Shown here: positions 7,809 to 18,141 of the stretch, piece by piece
Layout of the letters: every line of letters begins with the position of its first letter
How positions within the stretch are numbered: the first letter of the stretch is position 1
Source of the DNA: Streptomyces sp. CHD11
GTDB lineage: Bacteria > Actinomycetota > Actinomycetes > Streptomycetales > Streptomycetaceae
Reading direction: 5' to 3'
Assembly (NCBI RefSeq): GCF_018638295.1
Contig: NZ_JABTTS010000007.1
Location: 166,117 to 230,116 of the forward strand
Length of the DNA: 64,000 nucleotides
The notes under the pieces: model-generated
Seen by the model: the letters and a program-made list of their open reading frames with translations, nothing else
Database searches by the model: none
What the model was told of the DNA's origin: nothing
Translations under genes and position numbers: made by a program

Positions 7809-9344
7809 ATGCTCATCGGAGTGATACGAGAGACCAAACCCGGAGAGACCCGGGTGGCGGCCACGCCTGTGACGGTCAAGCAGCTGACCGGGCTGGGATA
7901 CGAGGTGGTGGTCGAGGCCGGGGCGGGTGAGGGCTCGGGGTTCACCGACGAGGCGTACGCCGGAGCCGGTGCCACGGTGGGTACGTCCGGGCAGGCGTGG
8001 GGTGCCGACCTGGTCTTCCGGGTGAACGGCCCCGAACTCTCCGAAGTGCACCGGATCAAGGAGGGGGCGACGCTGGTCGCCCCGCTGGCTCCGGCGGCCC
8101 GCGGCGACCTGCTGACGGCGCTGGCCGCGCGCAAGATCGACGCCTTCGCGATGGACGTGGTCCCGCGCATCTCCCGGGCCCAGTCGCTGGACATCCTCTC
8201 CAGCCAGGCCAACATCGCCGGATACCGGGCGGTCATCGAGGCGGCGCACCACTTCGGCCGCTTCTTCACCGGGCAGGTGACCGCGGCGGGCAAGGTGCCG
8301 CCGGCCAAGGTGCTCGTCGCCGGAGCCGGTGTGGCGGGCCTGGCCGCGATCGGGGCCGCCGCCTCCCTGGGGGCGATCGTCCGGGCCACCGACCCGCGGC
8401 CGGAGGTCGCCGACCAGGTGAAGTCGGTCGGCGGTGCCTACCTGCCGGTGGACGTCGCGGTCGAGGAGTCGGCCGACGGGTACGCCAGGGCGACCTCCGA
8501 GGCGTACGACAGGCGGGCCGCGGAGATCTACTCCGAGCAGGCCGCGGAGGTGGACATCATCATCACCACGGCCCTGATCCCGGGACGGGCCGCGCCGCGG
8601 CTGATCACGGCCGCCGACGTCGCCGCCATGAAACGGGGCAGCGTCATCGTCGACATGGCCGCAGCCCAGGGCGGGAACGTCGAGGGCACGGTCAAGGACG
8701 AGGTCGTCGTCACCGACAACGGCGTGACGATCATCGGCTACACCGACCTGCCGGCGCGTCTGCCGGCGCAGTCGTCCCAGCTGTACAGCGCCAACCTGGT
8801 CAGCCTGATGAAGCTGCTCACCCCCGCCAAGGACGGCCAGGTCGCACTGGACCTCGAGGACACCGTGCAGCGCGGGCTGACCGTGGTCCACGAGGGGGAG
8901 GTGCTCTGGCCGCCGCCCCCGGTGCAGGTGTCGGCGGCCCCGGCCGCGACGGCGAAGGCGCCGGAGAGGAGGGCGGAGCAGAAGGCGGGCAAGAAGCTCT
9001 CGCCGGCCGTCAGGACGGCCCTGGTCGGCGCCGGTGCGCTGGCGCTGTTCCTGATCAACGCGTTCGCGCCGTCGCAGATCACCCAGCACTTCACCGTGCT
9101 GGCGCTGGCGACCGTGGTCGGCTTCTACGTGATCGGGCACGTGCACCACGCGCTGCACACACCGCTGATGTCGGTCACCAACGCCATCTCCGGGATCGTC
9201 GTGGTGGGTTCACTGCTGCAGCTGACCGGGTCCGACAACGTGGTGCTGGTGCTCGCCGGCGTCGCCACGCTGCTCGCCTCGATCAACATCTTCGGCGGCT
9301 TCGCCGTCACCCGCCGCATGCTCTCGATGTTCCGGAAGGCCTGA
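7809..9344 (+). CDS. pntA: NAD(P) transhydrogenase subunit alpha
   Basis: The 511-residue subunit carries the NAD(H)-binding domain I at the N-terminus ([17 protein letters not shown]; Rossmann segment [19 protein letters not shown] near residue 170). After a linker near 375-400 it has about four membrane helices of domain II at the C-terminus. This is the fused Re/Si-specific form found in E. coli-type PntA. With PntB it couples hydride transfer between NADH and NADP+ to proton movement and supplies NADPH. pntB starts 6 bp downstream, so they form one operon. The ATG at 7809 is preceded by a modest AAGAGAG ribosome site. Confidence 0.96.
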   Translation: MLIGVIRETKPGETRVAATPVTVKQLTGLGYEVVVEAGAGEGSGFTDEAYAGAGATVGTSGQAWGADLVFRVNGPELSEVHRIKEGATLVAPLAPAARGDLLTALAARKIDAFAMDVVPRISRAQSLDILSSQANIAGYRAVIEAAHHFGRFFTGQVTAAGKVPPAKVLVAGAGVAGLAAIGAAASLGAIVRATDPRPEVADQVKSVGGAYLPVDVAVEESADGYARATSEAYDRRAAEIYSEQAAEVDIIITTALIPGRAAPRLITAADVAAMKRGSVIVDMAAAQGGNVEGTVKDEVVVTDNGVTIIGYTDLPARLPAQSSQLYSANLVSLMKLLTPAKDGQVALDLEDTVQRGLTVVHEGEVLWPPPPVQVSAAPAATAKAPERRAEQKAGKKLSPAVRTALVGAGALALFLINAFAPSQITQHFTVLALATVVGFYVIGHVHHALHTPLMSVTNAISGIVVVGSLLQLTGSDNVVLVLAGVATLLASINIFGGFAVTRRMLSMFRKA

Positions 9345-9350
9345 CACGAC

Positions 9351-10742
9351 ATGGACATCCTCTCGGCCTCCGGCGCGGCGTACCTGGTCGCCGCCCTGCT
9401 GTTCATCCTCGCGCTGGCCGGGCTCTCCCGGCACGAGAGCGCCGTCCAGGGCTGGGGCTACGGTGTCGCGGGCATGACGCTCGCGCTCGCCGCCACGGTC
9501 CTGCGGGTCACCGACGTCGCTCCGGCCGCCTCCGTCATCGTGCTGGTGTCCGCGGTCGCGGTCGGCGCGGTCGTCGGACTGTGGGCCGCGAGACGGGTGG
9601 AGATGACCGGCATGCCCGAACTCATCGCGCTGCTGCACTCCTTCGTCGGTCTGGCCGCGGTGCTGATCGGCTGGAACGGTCACCTGGAGGCGGGTTCGCA
9701 CGCGGACGGCATCCATCACGCCGAGGTCTTCATCGGCGTCTTCATCGGCGCGGTCACCTTCACCGGCTCGGTCGTCGCCTTCCTCAAGCTGTCGGCGCGG
9801 ATGAAGTCCGCTCCGCTGATGCTGCCGGGCAAGAACGCCGTCAACGTCGGCGCGCTCGCCGCCTTCGTCGTCCTCACCGTGCTGTACGTCGTCACTCCCG
9901 CGCTCGGGCTGCTGATCGCGGTCACCGTGCTGGCGCTGGCGCTCGGCTGGCACCTGGTCGCCTCCATCGGCGGCGGTGACATGCCCGTGGTCGTCTCGAT
10001 GCTCAACAGCTACTCCGGCTGGGCGGCCGCCGCTTCGGGGTTCCTGCTGCAGAACGACCTGCTGATCGTCACCGGCGCGCTGGTCGGCTCCTCCGGCGCC
10101 TACCTCTCCTACATCATGTGCAAGGCGATGAACCGCTCCTTCCTCTCGGTGATCGCCGGCGGCTTCGGGATCGAGGCCGGCCCGTCCGGCGACCAGGACC
10201 ACGGTGAGCACCGGGAGGTCTCCGCCGAGGAGACGGCCGAACTCCTCCTGTCGGCCTCGTCCGTCGTGATCACCCCCGGCTACGGCATGGCGGTGGCCCA
10301 GGCCCAGTACCCGGTCGCGGAGCTGACCCGGCTGCTGCAGGAGAAGGGCGTCGACGTGCGCTTCGCCGTCCACCCGGTGGCCGGCCGACTGCCGGGCCAC
10401 ATGAACGTGCTGCTGGCCGAGGCGAAGGTGCCCTACGACATCGTCCTGGAGATGGACGAGATCAACGACGACCTCTCCGCCACCGACGTCGTGCTCGTCA
10501 TCGGAGCCAACGACACCGTCAACCCGGCGGCGACCGACGACCCGGACTCGCCGATCGCCGGGATGCCGGTGCTGCGGGTGTGGGAGGCCGGGAACGTGGT
10601 GGTCTTCAAGCGGTCGATGGCCGCGGGCTACGCCGGGGTGCAGAACCCGCTGTTCTTCCGGGAGAACTCCCAGATGCTCTTCGGCGACGCCAAGACCCGG
10701 GTCGACGAGATCGTGGGCGCCCTCTCGAGGGTGCCCGCCTGA
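9351..10742 (+). CDS. pntB: NAD(P) transhydrogenase subunit beta
   Basis: The 463-residue subunit begins with about eight or nine hydrophobic helices (from [15 protein letters not shown] to [20 protein letters not shown]), which complete the proton channel. It ends with the NADP(H)-binding domain III ([19 protein letters not shown] near residue 307 and [14 protein letters not shown] near 380). It pairs with the preceding PntA in the membrane transhydrogenase. Length and order match the family. The operon ends 8 bp before a GC-rich inverted repeat. Confidence 0.96.
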   Translation: MDILSASGAAYLVAALLFILALAGLSRHESAVQGWGYGVAGMTLALAATVLRVTDVAPAASVIVLVSAVAVGAVVGLWAARRVEMTGMPELIALLHSFVGLAAVLIGWNGHLEAGSHADGIHHAEVFIGVFIGAVTFTGSVVAFLKLSARMKSAPLMLPGKNAVNVGALAAFVVLTVLYVVTPALGLLIAVTVLALALGWHLVASIGGGDMPVVVSMLNSYSGWAAAASGFLLQNDLLIVTGALVGSSGAYLSYIMCKAMNRSFLSVIAGGFGIEAGPSGDQDHGEHREVSAEETAELLLSASSVVITPGYGMAVAQAQYPVAELTRLLQEKGVDVRFAVHPVAGRLPGHMNVLLAEAKVPYDIVLEMDEINDDLSATDVVLVIGANDTVNPAATDDPDSPIAGMPVLRVWEAGNVVVFKRSMAAGYAGVQNPLFFRENSQMLFGDAKTRVDEIVGALSRVPA

Positions 10743-10750
10743 GCGGCGCC

Positions 10751-10802
10751 GGACGGCAGCCGGCCGGTGCGGTCCTTCCCGGGTCGCGCCGGCCGGCCGT
10801 CC
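10751..10802 (+). terminator. Possible pntAB terminator
   Basis: GGACGGC-AGCCGGCCGG (10751-10767) pairs with CCGGCCGGCCGTCC (10789-10802) with one bulge and a 21-bp loop. It lies just after pntB. There is no U tract, as is common in Streptomyces. Confidence 0.5.
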
Positions 10803-10856
10803 GCGGGGTTTGCGGACCGGACACCCCCTGTCACACCGCACCGGTACCGTCGGATC

Positions 10857-13133
10857 ATGCCCAACCAGTCCCCGGCCGGGGCCGCAGCCCCCCCAGAGCG
10901 CCGCCTCGCCACCCTCGAAGGTGTACTGGAGCGGATCACCTACGCCAACGAGGAGAACGGCTACACGGTCGCCCGGGTCGACACCGGCAGAGGCGCCGGT
11001 GATCTGCTCACCGTGGTCGGTGCGCTGCTCGGCGCGCAGGTCGGGGAGTCCCTCCGGATGGAGGGGAGCTGGGGGTCGCACCCGCAGTACGGCAAGCAGT
11101 TCCACGTCGAGAACTACACGACCGTGCTGCCGGCCACCGTCCAGGGCATCCGGCGCTATCTGGGATCCGGACTGGTCAAGGGCATCGGCCCGGTCTTCGC
11201 CGACCGGATCACCCAGCACTTCGGCATCGACACCCTCACCGTCATCGAGGAGGAGCCCGAGCGGCTCATCGAGGTCCCCGGGCTCGGGCCCAAGCGGACC
11301 AGGAAGATCGCCGACGCCTGGGAGGAGCAGAAGGCGATCAAGGAGGTCATGCTCTTCCTCCAGACCGTGGAGGTGTCCACCTCCATCGCCGTGCGCATCT
11401 ACAAGAAGTACGGCGACGCCTCGATCTCCGTCGTGAAGAACCAGCCGTACCGCCTCGCCGCCGACGTCTGGGGCATCGGCTTCCTCACCGCCGACAGGAT
11501 CGCCCAGTCCGTCGGCATCCCGCACGACAGCCCCGACCGGGCGAAGGCCGGACTGCAGTACGCGCTGTCGCAGGCCACCGACCAGGGGCACTGCTATCTC
11601 CCCGAGGAGAAGCTGATCGCCGACGCGGTGAAGCTGCTCCAGGTGGACACCGGGCTCGTCATCGAGTGCCTCGCCGAGCTGGCCGCCGAACCCGCGGAGG
11701 GGGAGGACCCCGGAGTCGTGCGGGAGAAGGTCCCCGACCCCCAGGGCGGCGATCCCGTCACCGCCGTCTACCTGGTCCCCTTCCATCGCGCCGAGGTCGC
11801 CCTCTCCGCCCAGGTGCGGCGGCTCCTGCGCGCGGACGAGGACCGGATGCCGGCGTTCCGGGACGTGGCCTGGGAGAAGGCGCTGGGCTGGCTGCGGGGC
11901 CGTACCGGAACGGACCTGGCCGCCGAGCAGGAGGCCGCCGTCCGGCTGGCCCTGACCGAGAAGGTCGCCGTCCTCACCGGCGGACCCGGCTGCGGCAAGT
12001 CCTTCACGGTCCGCTCGATCGTGGAGCTGGCCCGCGCCAAGCAGGCCAGGGTCGTCCTCGCCGCTCCCACCGGCCGCGCGGCGAAGCGGCTCGCCGAGCT
12101 GACCGGCGCCGAGGCCTCCACCGTGCACCGCCTGCTGGAGCTCAGGCCCGGCGGGGACGCGGCCTACGACCGGGACCGCCCGCTCGACGCCGACCTGGTG
12201 GTGGTCGACGAGGCGTCCATGCTGGACCTGCTGCTCGCCAACAAGCTGGTCAAGGCGGTGCCCCCGGGCGCCCACCTGCTCTTCGTCGGCGATGTCGACC
12301 AGCTCCCCAGCGTCGGCGCCGGCGAGGTGCTGCGGGACCTCCTCGCCGACGGCAGCCCCGTCCCCGCCGTCCGGCTCACCCGGGTCTTCCGCCAGGCCCA
12401 GCAGTCCGGCGTGGTGACCAACGCGCACCGGATCAACGCCGGGCAGCATCCCGTCACCGACGGCATGAAGGACTTCTTCCTCTTCGTCGAGGACGACACC
12501 GAGGAGGCGGGCCGGCTCACCGTGGACGTCGCGGCGCGCCGCATCCCGGCGAAGTTCGGCCTCGACCCGCGCCGTGACGTGCAGGTCCTCGCGCCCATGC
12601 ACCGCGGACCGGCCGGCGCGGGCACGCTCAACGGGCTGCTCCAGCAGGCCATCACCCCCGGCCGCCCCGACCTCGCCGAGAAGCGGTTCGGCGGCCGGGT
12701 CTTCCGCGTCGGCGACAAGGTGACCCAGATCCGCAACAATTACGAGAAGGGGGAGAACGGAGTCTTCAACGGCACCGTGGGCGTCGTCACCGCGCTCGAC
12801 CCGGTCGACCAGCGCCTGACGGTGCGGACCGACGAGGACGAGGAGGTGCCGTACGACTTCGACGAACTCGACGAACTGGCACACGCCTACGCCGTGACCA
12901 TCCACCGCTCCCAGGGCAGCGAGTACCCGGCGGTCGTCATCCCGGTGACGACGGGCGCCTGGATGATGCTCCAGCGCAATCTGATCTACACGGCGGTCAC
13001 CCGGGCCAGACAGCTGGTCGTCCTGGTCGGCTCCCGCAAGGCGATCGGACAGGCGGTGCGCACGGTCTCGGCGGGCCGCCGGTGCACGGCGCTGGACTTC
13101 CGGCTCGCCGGTTCCCGCCTCACGGACGGGTGA
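10857..13133 (+). CDS. recD2: RecD2-type SF1B DNA helicase
   Basis: The 758-residue protein has the RecD2 layout. An N-terminal OB-like part (LEGVLERITYANEENGYTVARV) is followed by tandem helix-hairpin-helix repeats (LVKGIGPVFADRITQHFG and relatives, about residues 100-220). The helicase core has Walker A GGPGCGKSFT near 375 and Walker B VVVDEASMLD near 448. The C-terminal segment is TIHRSQGSEYPAVVIP. Such enzymes are 5'-3' helicases acting without RecBC in DNA repair. I chose the ATG at 10857 because the family alignment begins there; an upstream in-frame extension lacks similarity. It appears monocistronic. Confidence 0.93.
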   Translation: MPNQSPAGAAAPPERRLATLEGVLERITYANEENGYTVARVDTGRGAGDLLTVVGALLGAQVGESLRMEGSWGSHPQYGKQFHVENYTTVLPATVQGIRRYLGSGLVKGIGPVFADRITQHFGIDTLTVIEEEPERLIEVPGLGPKRTRKIADAWEEQKAIKEVMLFLQTVEVSTSIAVRIYKKYGDASISVVKNQPYRLAADVWGIGFLTADRIAQSVGIPHDSPDRAKAGLQYALSQATDQGHCYLPEEKLIADAVKLLQVDTGLVIECLAELAAEPAEGEDPGVVREKVPDPQGGDPVTAVYLVPFHRAEVALSAQVRRLLRADEDRMPAFRDVAWEKALGWLRGRTGTDLAAEQEAAVRLALTEKVAVLTGGPGCGKSFTVRSIVELARAKQARVVLAAPTGRAAKRLAELTGAEASTVHRLLELRPGGDAAYDRDRPLDADLVVVDEASMLDLLLANKLVKAVPPGAHLLFVGDVDQLPSVGAGEVLRDLLADGSPVPAVRLTRVFRQAQQSGVVTNAHRINAGQHPVTDGMKDFFLFVEDDTEEAGRLTVDVAARRIPAKFGLDPRRDVQVLAPMHRGPAGAGTLNGLLQQAITPGRPDLAEKRFGGRVFRVGDKVTQIRNNYEKGENGVFNGTVGVVTALDPVDQRLTVRTDEDEEVPYDFDELDELAHAYAVTIHRSQGSEYPAVVIPVTTGAWMMLQRNLIYTAVTRARQLVVLVGSRKAIGQAVRTVSAGRRCTALDFRLAGSRLTDG

Positions 13134-13239
13134 ATCACCGCCGTGAGCGGTCCGTCACCAAAAAATGATCGATCAAATGAGTCACGAAGGTCACAGAGGC
13201 CTTCCGGAAGCGGAACGCAGCGGGCAGGATGGGGAAGTT

Positions 13240-13258
13240 GGCGGCACTCAGTGCCGCC
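13240..13258. promoter_or_regulatory. Inverted repeat between recD2 and citrate synthase
   Basis: GGCGGCACT-C-AGTGCCGCC is a perfect 9-bp inverted repeat with a 1-bp centre, about 107 bp upstream of the citrate synthase start. It could be an operator or the recD2 terminator. The same intergenic region (13134-13365) also holds the palindrome TGATCGATCA at 13166-13175. Confidence 0.4.
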
Positions 13259-13365
13259 GATAGGCCCGATGGTCGACCCCGAGTGCACTCTCCTGAGCCA
13301 AGTGGGGGATGGTAGAGACAGTCAGGGCACCTCGAAGATGAGGCACAACGTCGGTGAGGGAAGAC

Positions 13366-14658
13366 GTGAGCGACGACAACTCTGTAGTACTGCGGTACGA
13401 CGGCAGCGAGTACACCTACCCGGTGATCGACAGCACGGTCGGTGACAAGGGCTTCGACATCGGCAAGCTCCGCGCCCAGACCGGTCTGGTGACGCTGGAC
13501 AGCGGCTACGGCAACACCGCCGCCTATAAATCCGGGGTCACCTATCTCGACGGCGAGGCCGGCATCCTCCGGTACCGCGGCTACCCGATCGAGCAGCTGG
13601 CGGAGCGCTCCACCTTCCTGGAGGTCGCCTATCTGCTGATCAACGGCGAACTGCCGACCGTCGACGAGCTGGCCACGTTCAAGGGCGACATCACGCAGCA
13701 CACCCTGCTGCACGAGGACGTCAAGAACTTCTACAAGGGCTTCCCGCGCGACGCCCACCCGATGGCGATGCTGTCGTCGGTGGTCTCCGCGCTGTCGACG
13801 TTCTACCAGGACAGCCACAACCCGTTCGACGAGCAGCAGCGCAACCTCTCCACCACCCGGCTGCTGGCCAAGCTTCCGACGATCGCGGCGTACGCGTACA
13901 AGAAGTCGGTCGGCCACCCGTTCGTCTACCCGCGCAACGACCTCGGTTACGTCGAGAACTTCCTGCGCATGACCTTCTCGGTCCCCGCGCAGGACTACGA
14001 CCTCGACCCGGTCGTCGTCGCCGCGCTGGAGAAGCTGCTCATCCTGCACGCGGACCACGAGCAGAACTGCTCGACCTCCACCGTGCGCCTGGTCGGCTCC
14101 TCGCAGGCGAACATGTTCGCCTCGATCTCCGCCGGCATCTCCGCCCTGTGGGGCCCGCTGCACGGTGGCGCCAACCAGTCGGTGCTGGAGATGCTCGAGG
14201 GCATCCAGGCCCAGGGCGGTGACGTCGACTCCTTCATCCGCAAGGTGAAGAACAAGGAGGACGGCGTTCGCCTGATGGGCTTCGGCCACCGGGTCTACAA
14301 GAACTTCGACCCGCGCGCCCAGATCATCAAGGCCGCCGCGCACGACGTGCTGTCCGCTCTCGGCAAGTCCGACGAGCTGCTGGACATCGCGCTGAAGCTG
14401 GAGGAGCACGCGCTCTCCGACGACTACTTCGTCTCGCGCAGCCTCTACCCGAACGTCGACTTCTACACCGGTCTGATCTACCGGGCCATGGGCTTCCCGA
14501 CCGAGATGTTCACGGTCCTGTTCGCCCTCGGCCGTCTCCCGGGATGGATCGCCCAGTGGCACGAGATGATCAAGGAGCCGGGTTCCCGCATCGGCCGCCC
14601 GCGCCAGATCTACACGGGCGTCGTCGAGCGCGACTTCGTCCCGGTCGAGCAGCGCTGA
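13366..14658 (+). CDS. gltA: Citrate synthase
   Basis: The 430-residue enzyme condenses oxaloacetate with acetyl-CoA at TCA cycle entry. Family signatures are LHADHEQNCSTSTVRLVGSS (active-site His region), GPLHGGANQSVLEML, and GFGHRVYKNFDPRA with the catalytic His/Arg. The length fits the type II hexameric Gram-negative/actinobacterial form. I start at the GTG at 13366 (product SDDNSVVLRYDG), which has a GAGGGAAG ribosome site; another GTG 12 bp upstream lacks one. A strong hairpin follows the stop. Confidence 0.96.
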   Translation: MSDDNSVVLRYDGSEYTYPVIDSTVGDKGFDIGKLRAQTGLVTLDSGYGNTAAYKSGVTYLDGEAGILRYRGYPIEQLAERSTFLEVAYLLINGELPTVDELATFKGDITQHTLLHEDVKNFYKGFPRDAHPMAMLSSVVSALSTFYQDSHNPFDEQQRNLSTTRLLAKLPTIAAYAYKKSVGHPFVYPRNDLGYVENFLRMTFSVPAQDYDLDPVVVAALEKLLILHADHEQNCSTSTVRLVGSSQANMFASISAGISALWGPLHGGANQSVLEMLEGIQAQGGDVDSFIRKVKNKEDGVRLMGFGHRVYKNFDPRAQIIKAAAHDVLSALGKSDELLDIALKLEEHALSDDYFVSRSLYPNVDFYTGLIYRAMGFPTEMFTVLFALGRLPGWIAQWHEMIKEPGSRIGRPRQIYTGVVERDFVPVEQR

Positions 14659-14714
14659 CACCTGCGGGTACGGTCGCCCACGACCCTTCGGACGGGTTGC
14701 ACCGCAGCAAAGGA

Positions 14715-14765
14715 AAGGCGCCCCGGCCGCCGGTCCCCCCACGGGCCGACGTACCGGGGCGCCTT
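14715..14765 (+). terminator. Citrate synthase terminator
   Basis: AAGGCGCCCCGG (14715-14726) and CCGGGGCGCCTT (14754-14765) form a perfect 12-bp stem with a 27-base loop that contains further short pairings. It lies 57 bp after the gltA stop. Confidence 0.75.
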
Positions 14766-15217
14766 CCCATGTCCCGGTACGGATTCCCCCCACGGGATCC
14801 GGCCGGGCGTCTGTGAGAACAGCGCCTGAATCGCTGTGTGAGCACGGACGGACCTGAACCCGTCGTACTCGTCGGTGTGCGGTCTGCCGGGACAACGCAC
14901 GTTCGGGAGGGCCGCTCAAAGCTCCCCGGCTGGTACGTGCCCCGGCAACGCAATCTCCGGAAAAGTCCCCCAAGACATCCCCGGACCGTCAGGAAACGCC
15001 CCCCAAGACGTTGCCTGACATCGCCAACTTAGACCTTCGAACCCCTTCGATGGTTACGTTCAGATCACTGTGATCTGCGTCTCTTGCGCATCCCCTCAAG
15101 GTACGCAAGAGCCGCAAAGCTCTCACGGGACCCAAGCGTAAGGAAGATGCGCGAGCCGTGTGAAGAGCTTATGTGAGGGTCTTACCGTACTCCAGGGGTA
15201 CACCCCAACTTGAGACC
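14766..15217. other. Gene-free convergent region with two inverted repeats
   Basis: This 450-bp stretch lies between the 3' ends of gltA and copA, and I see no convincing coding frame in it. It is less GC-rich than its flanks. It holds CAGATCAC-T-GTGATCTG (15061-15077) and CTCTTGCG (15081-15088) facing CGCAAGAG (15104-15111). The second looks like a weak terminator, while the first looks more like a protein-binding palindrome. An sRNA gene is possible but not shown. Confidence 0.4.
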
Positions 15218-17515
15218 TCAATGAAACGCCCGCAGCCGCAGACTGTTGGTCACCACGAACACCGAGGAGAACGCCATGGCGCCACCGGCGATCATCGGGT
15301 TCAGCAGTCCCGCGGCGGCCAGCGGCAGCGCGGCCACGTTGTAGCCGAAGGCCCAGACCAGATTGCCCTTGATGGTGGCGAGGGTCCGGCGGGACAGCCG
15401 TATCGCGTCCGCCGCCACCCGCAGATCGCCGCGCACCAGGGTCAGGTCGCCCGCCTCGATCGCCGCGTCCGTGCCGGTGCCCATGGCCAGACCCAGATCA
15501 GCGACAGCCAGTGCGGCCGCGTCGTTGACGCCGTCACCGACCATGGCCACGCAGCGCCCCTCGGCCTGGAGCTGCCGTACGACCTCGGCCTTGTCCTCGG
15601 GCAGTACCTCGGCGATCACCCGGTCGATGCCCACGGTCTTCGCCACCGCCTCGGCCACGGCCCGGTTGTCGCCGGTGAGCAGGACCGGCGCGAGTCCGAG
15701 GGCGCGCAGTGCGCGCACCGCCTCGGCGCTGGTCTCCTTCACGGTGTCGGCGACCGCGAGGACACCCCGTGCCGCCCCGTCCCAGCCCGCCACCACGGCC
15801 GTGTACCCGGCCCGCTCGGCCTCGTCCTTCGCCCGGGCCAGCTCGGGCGGCAGTTCGCCGCCGAAGAGCCCGGAGAACCGCCCCACGGCCACCTCATGGC
15901 CTTCCACCCGCCCCCGTACGCCCCGCCCCGGGACGTTCTCGAAGCGCTCGACCGCGGGCAGCGCGCCGGCCCTCCCCGACTCCCGGCTTCGCTCGAGCGG
16001 GGGGACCCCCGTTTCGGCGCCCGCGGCGATCGCCTGCGCGACGGGGTGCTCGGAGGCGTGCTCCAGGGCCCCCGCGAGCCGCAGCAACTGCGTCTCGTCC
16101 TCACCCTCGGCGGTGTACACCTGCTGGAGGGACATCCGCCCGGTGGTGACGGTGCCGGTCTTGTCCAGGACCACGGTGTCGACCCGCCGGGTGGACTCCA
16201 GGACCTCCGGGCCCTTGATGAGGATGCCGAGCTGGGCGCCGCGCCCGGTGCCGACCATCAGCGCGGTCGGCGTGGCGAGCCCCAGGGCGCAGGGGCAGGC
16301 GATGATCATGACGGCGACGGCCGCGGTGAAGGCGGCGACCGTGTCGCCGGTGGAGCCGAGCCACAGCCCGAAGGTGCCGGCCGCGATCAGCAGCACCACG
16401 GGGACGAAGACGCCGGAGATCCGGTCGGCGAGGCGCTGCACCTCGGCCTTGCCGTTCTGCGCCTCCTCCACCAGCTTCGCCATCCGCGCGAGCCGGGTGT
16501 CGGAGCCGATCCGGGTCGCCTCGACGACGAGCCGGCCGCCCGCGTTGACCGTGGCACCGGTGACGGTGTCGCCGACGGTGACGTCCACCGGCACGGACTC
16601 GCCGGTCAGCATGGAGGCGTCCACGGCGGAGAAGCCCTCCAGGACCGTGCCGTCGGTGGCGATCTTCTCCCCGGGCCGTACGACGAAGCGGTCGCCCACG
16701 ACCAGCTGGTCCGCCGCGATCCGCACCTCCCGTCCCTCGCGGAGCACGGTCACCTCCTTGGCGCCCAGCTCCATCAGCGCCCGCAGGGCCGCTCCCGCGC
16801 GGCGCTTGGAGCGGGCTTCCAGATAGCGGCCGAGCAGGAGGAACACGGTGACGCCGGCGACCACCTCCAGGTAGATCATGGAGGCGCCGTCGGCGCGGGA
16901 GACGGTGAACTCGAAGGGGTGCCGCATGCCGGGCATGCCCGCGTCGCCGAGGAACAGTGCCCACAGGGACCAGCCGAACGCGGCGAGCGTGCCGGCGGAG
17001 ACCAGGGTGTCCATGGTGGCCGCGCCGTGCCGGAGGTTGGTCCAGGCGGCCCGGTGGAACGGCGCGGCGCCCCACACCATGACCGGCGCGGCCAGGGTGA
17101 GCGAGAGCCACTGCCAGTTGTCGAACTGCAGGGGCGGGATCATCGCGAGGAGGACGACGGGCAGGGCGAGGAGCGCGGAGACGGCCAGCCGGTGGCGCAG
17201 GACGGCCGTCTCGGGATCGGCCTGCGTGTCGGGACCCTCCTCGGTCGCCTCCCGCACGGGTTCCTCGGCGGTGTAGCCGGTCCGCACCACCGTGGTGATC
17301 AGGTCGGCGACCTCGACGCCCGGCGGGTAGGTGATCCGGGCCTTCTCCGTCGCGTAGTTCACCGTGGCGGTGACGCCGTCCATGCGGTTGAGCTTCTTCT
17401 CGACGCGGGCCGCGCAGGAGGCGCAGGTCATCCCGCCGATGAGCAGCTCGACCTCCGAGGCCGCCGGCTGCTCGGCGGCGGCCGGGGCCTCGGGGGCTGT
17501 GGTGGTGCTGGTCAT
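15218..17515 (-). CDS. copA: Copper-translocating P1B-type ATPase
   Basis: The 765-residue exporter has one N-terminal heavy-metal domain with GMTCASC (near residue 30), eight membrane helices, and the metal-binding CPC in [12 protein letters not shown]. It also has the TGES dephosphorylation loop, DKTGT phosphorylation site (D near 448), HP motif in [12 protein letters not shown], and [10 protein letters not shown] hinge. It pumps Cu(I) out of the cytoplasm. The ATG at 17515 has a GGAG ribosome site. It lies downstream of the copper chaperone gene and a CsoR-type operator. The nucleotide-binding domain contains a short segment encoded by a repeat-like insertion (15971-16011). Confidence 0.95.
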   Translation of the reverse strand: MTSTTTAPEAPAAAEQPAASEVELLIGGMTCASCAARVEKKLNRMDGVTATVNYATEKARITYPPGVEVADLITTVVRTGYTAEEPVREATEEGPDTQADPETAVLRHRLAVSALLALPVVLLAMIPPLQFDNWQWLSLTLAAPVMVWGAAPFHRAAWTNLRHGAATMDTLVSAGTLAAFGWSLWALFLGDAGMPGMRHPFEFTVSRADGASMIYLEVVAGVTVFLLLGRYLEARSKRRAGAALRALMELGAKEVTVLREGREVRIAADQLVVGDRFVVRPGEKIATDGTVLEGFSAVDASMLTGESVPVDVTVGDTVTGATVNAGGRLVVEATRIGSDTRLARMAKLVEEAQNGKAEVQRLADRISGVFVPVVLLIAAGTFGLWLGSTGDTVAAFTAAVAVMIIACPCALGLATPTALMVGTGRGAQLGILIKGPEVLESTRRVDTVVLDKTGTVTTGRMSLQQVYTAEGEDETQLLRLAGALEHASEHPVAQAIAAGAETGVPPLERSRESGRAGALPAVERFENVPGRGVRGRVEGHEVAVGRFSGLFGGELPPELARAKDEAERAGYTAVVAGWDGAARGVLAVADTVKETSAEAVRALRALGLAPVLLTGDNRAVAEAVAKTVGIDRVIAEVLPEDKAEVVRQLQAEGRCVAMVGDGVNDAAALAVADLGLAMGTGTDAAIEAGDLTLVRGDLRVAADAIRLSRRTLATIKGNLVWAFGYNVAALPLAAAGLLNPMIAGGAMAFSSVFVVTNSLRLRAFH
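15971..16011. repeat. Streptomyces REP-like sequence inside copA
   Basis: The stretch contains GGCTTCGCTCGAGCGGGG and GGGGACCCCC, which I recall as a dispersed, normally intergenic repeat in streptomycetes. Here it is in frame within the copA nucleotide-binding domain and encodes [15 protein letters not shown]. The family assignment is from memory. Confidence 0.5.
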
Positions 17516-17678
17516 GTCCGTACTCCTGGGACGTCCGGGAACCGGTGCGGGAGGGGGCGGGCGGGCCCCGGCGTGCGGGCCGTCGCGTGCGGGCCACGGG
17601 GAACGGGTGGCCGGTACGGCCCGCTTCACGCCGGGTGGGTGCGCGGCCCCGGTTCGGACGGCCGCGCCGGCGCCTTGC

Positions 17679-17918
17679 TCAGAGCGTTCCGGTCAGCTCG
17701 AAACCGGCCTCGTCGACGGCCGCGCGCACGGCCGCCTCGTCGAGCGGGGCCGCGGAGACCACGGTCACCTCGCCGGAGGAGGCGACGGCCGCCACGGAGC
17801 TGACACCGGCGAGCTCGGAGATCTCACCGGAGACGGCGCCTTCGCAATGCCCGCAGCTCATTCCGCTCACCTTGTACACGGTGGTGACGGAACCCTGGGT
17901 CTCGGTCTGGGAGGTCAT
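17679..17918 (-). CDS. copZ: Copper chaperone / heavy-metal-associated domain protein
   Basis: The 79-residue protein is a single ferredoxin-like HMA domain with the metal-binding motif GMSCGHC (residues 19-25). The conserved late glycine-phenylalanine pair is AGFEL. It would carry Cu(I) to CopA, encoded 163 bp downstream on the same strand. The ATG at 17918 follows an AGGAGCAATG ribosome site. The size is that of CopZ proteins (about 70-80 residues). Confidence 0.92.
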   Translation of the reverse strand: MTSQTETQGSVTTVYKVSGMSCGHCEGAVSGEISELAGVSSVAAVASSGEVTVVSAAPLDEAAVRAAVDEAGFELTGTL

Positions 17919-18004
17919 GTCATTGCTCCTCGTCGGGTGCGGGGGTGGGGGTGCGGGGGATGGGGTTGTCTGAAGGGGCCCCGGAGGGCCACTGTCTCCA
18001 GACT

Positions 18005-18021
18005 ATACCCCTAGGGGGTAT
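18005..18021. promoter_or_regulatory. CsoR-type copper operator
   Basis: ATACCCCTAGGGGGTAT is a G-tract palindrome matching the operators described for Streptomyces CsoR. It lies 87 bp upstream of copZ and would derepress copZ-copA when Cu(I) binds CsoR. No csoR gene is in the window. Confidence 0.8.
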
Positions 18022-18141
18022 GAAATCCACGACGCGGGGCCGCGGCCCCGCGGCGGCGTCCCCGGCTCCCTCGTGACCGTACGCCCGCCCGGGGATACCG
18101 TTCGGCCGGAAGCGGCGATCTTCGAGAGGGCGGGACCGGTC

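Noticed and set aside
9210..12905. 1231-codon open frame on the minus strand across pntB and recD2
   Set aside because: It is antisense to two unmistakable genes and has repetitive Gly/Arg/Asp composition without domains, an effect of GC-rich codon bias.
14838..15032. 64-codon frame in the gltA-copA gap
   Set aside because: It has no ribosome site, and its basic, irregular composition looks non-coding.
15173..17803. 876-codon plus-strand frame opposite copA
   Set aside because: The copA reading carries every P-type ATPase motif. This frame has none and is low complexity.
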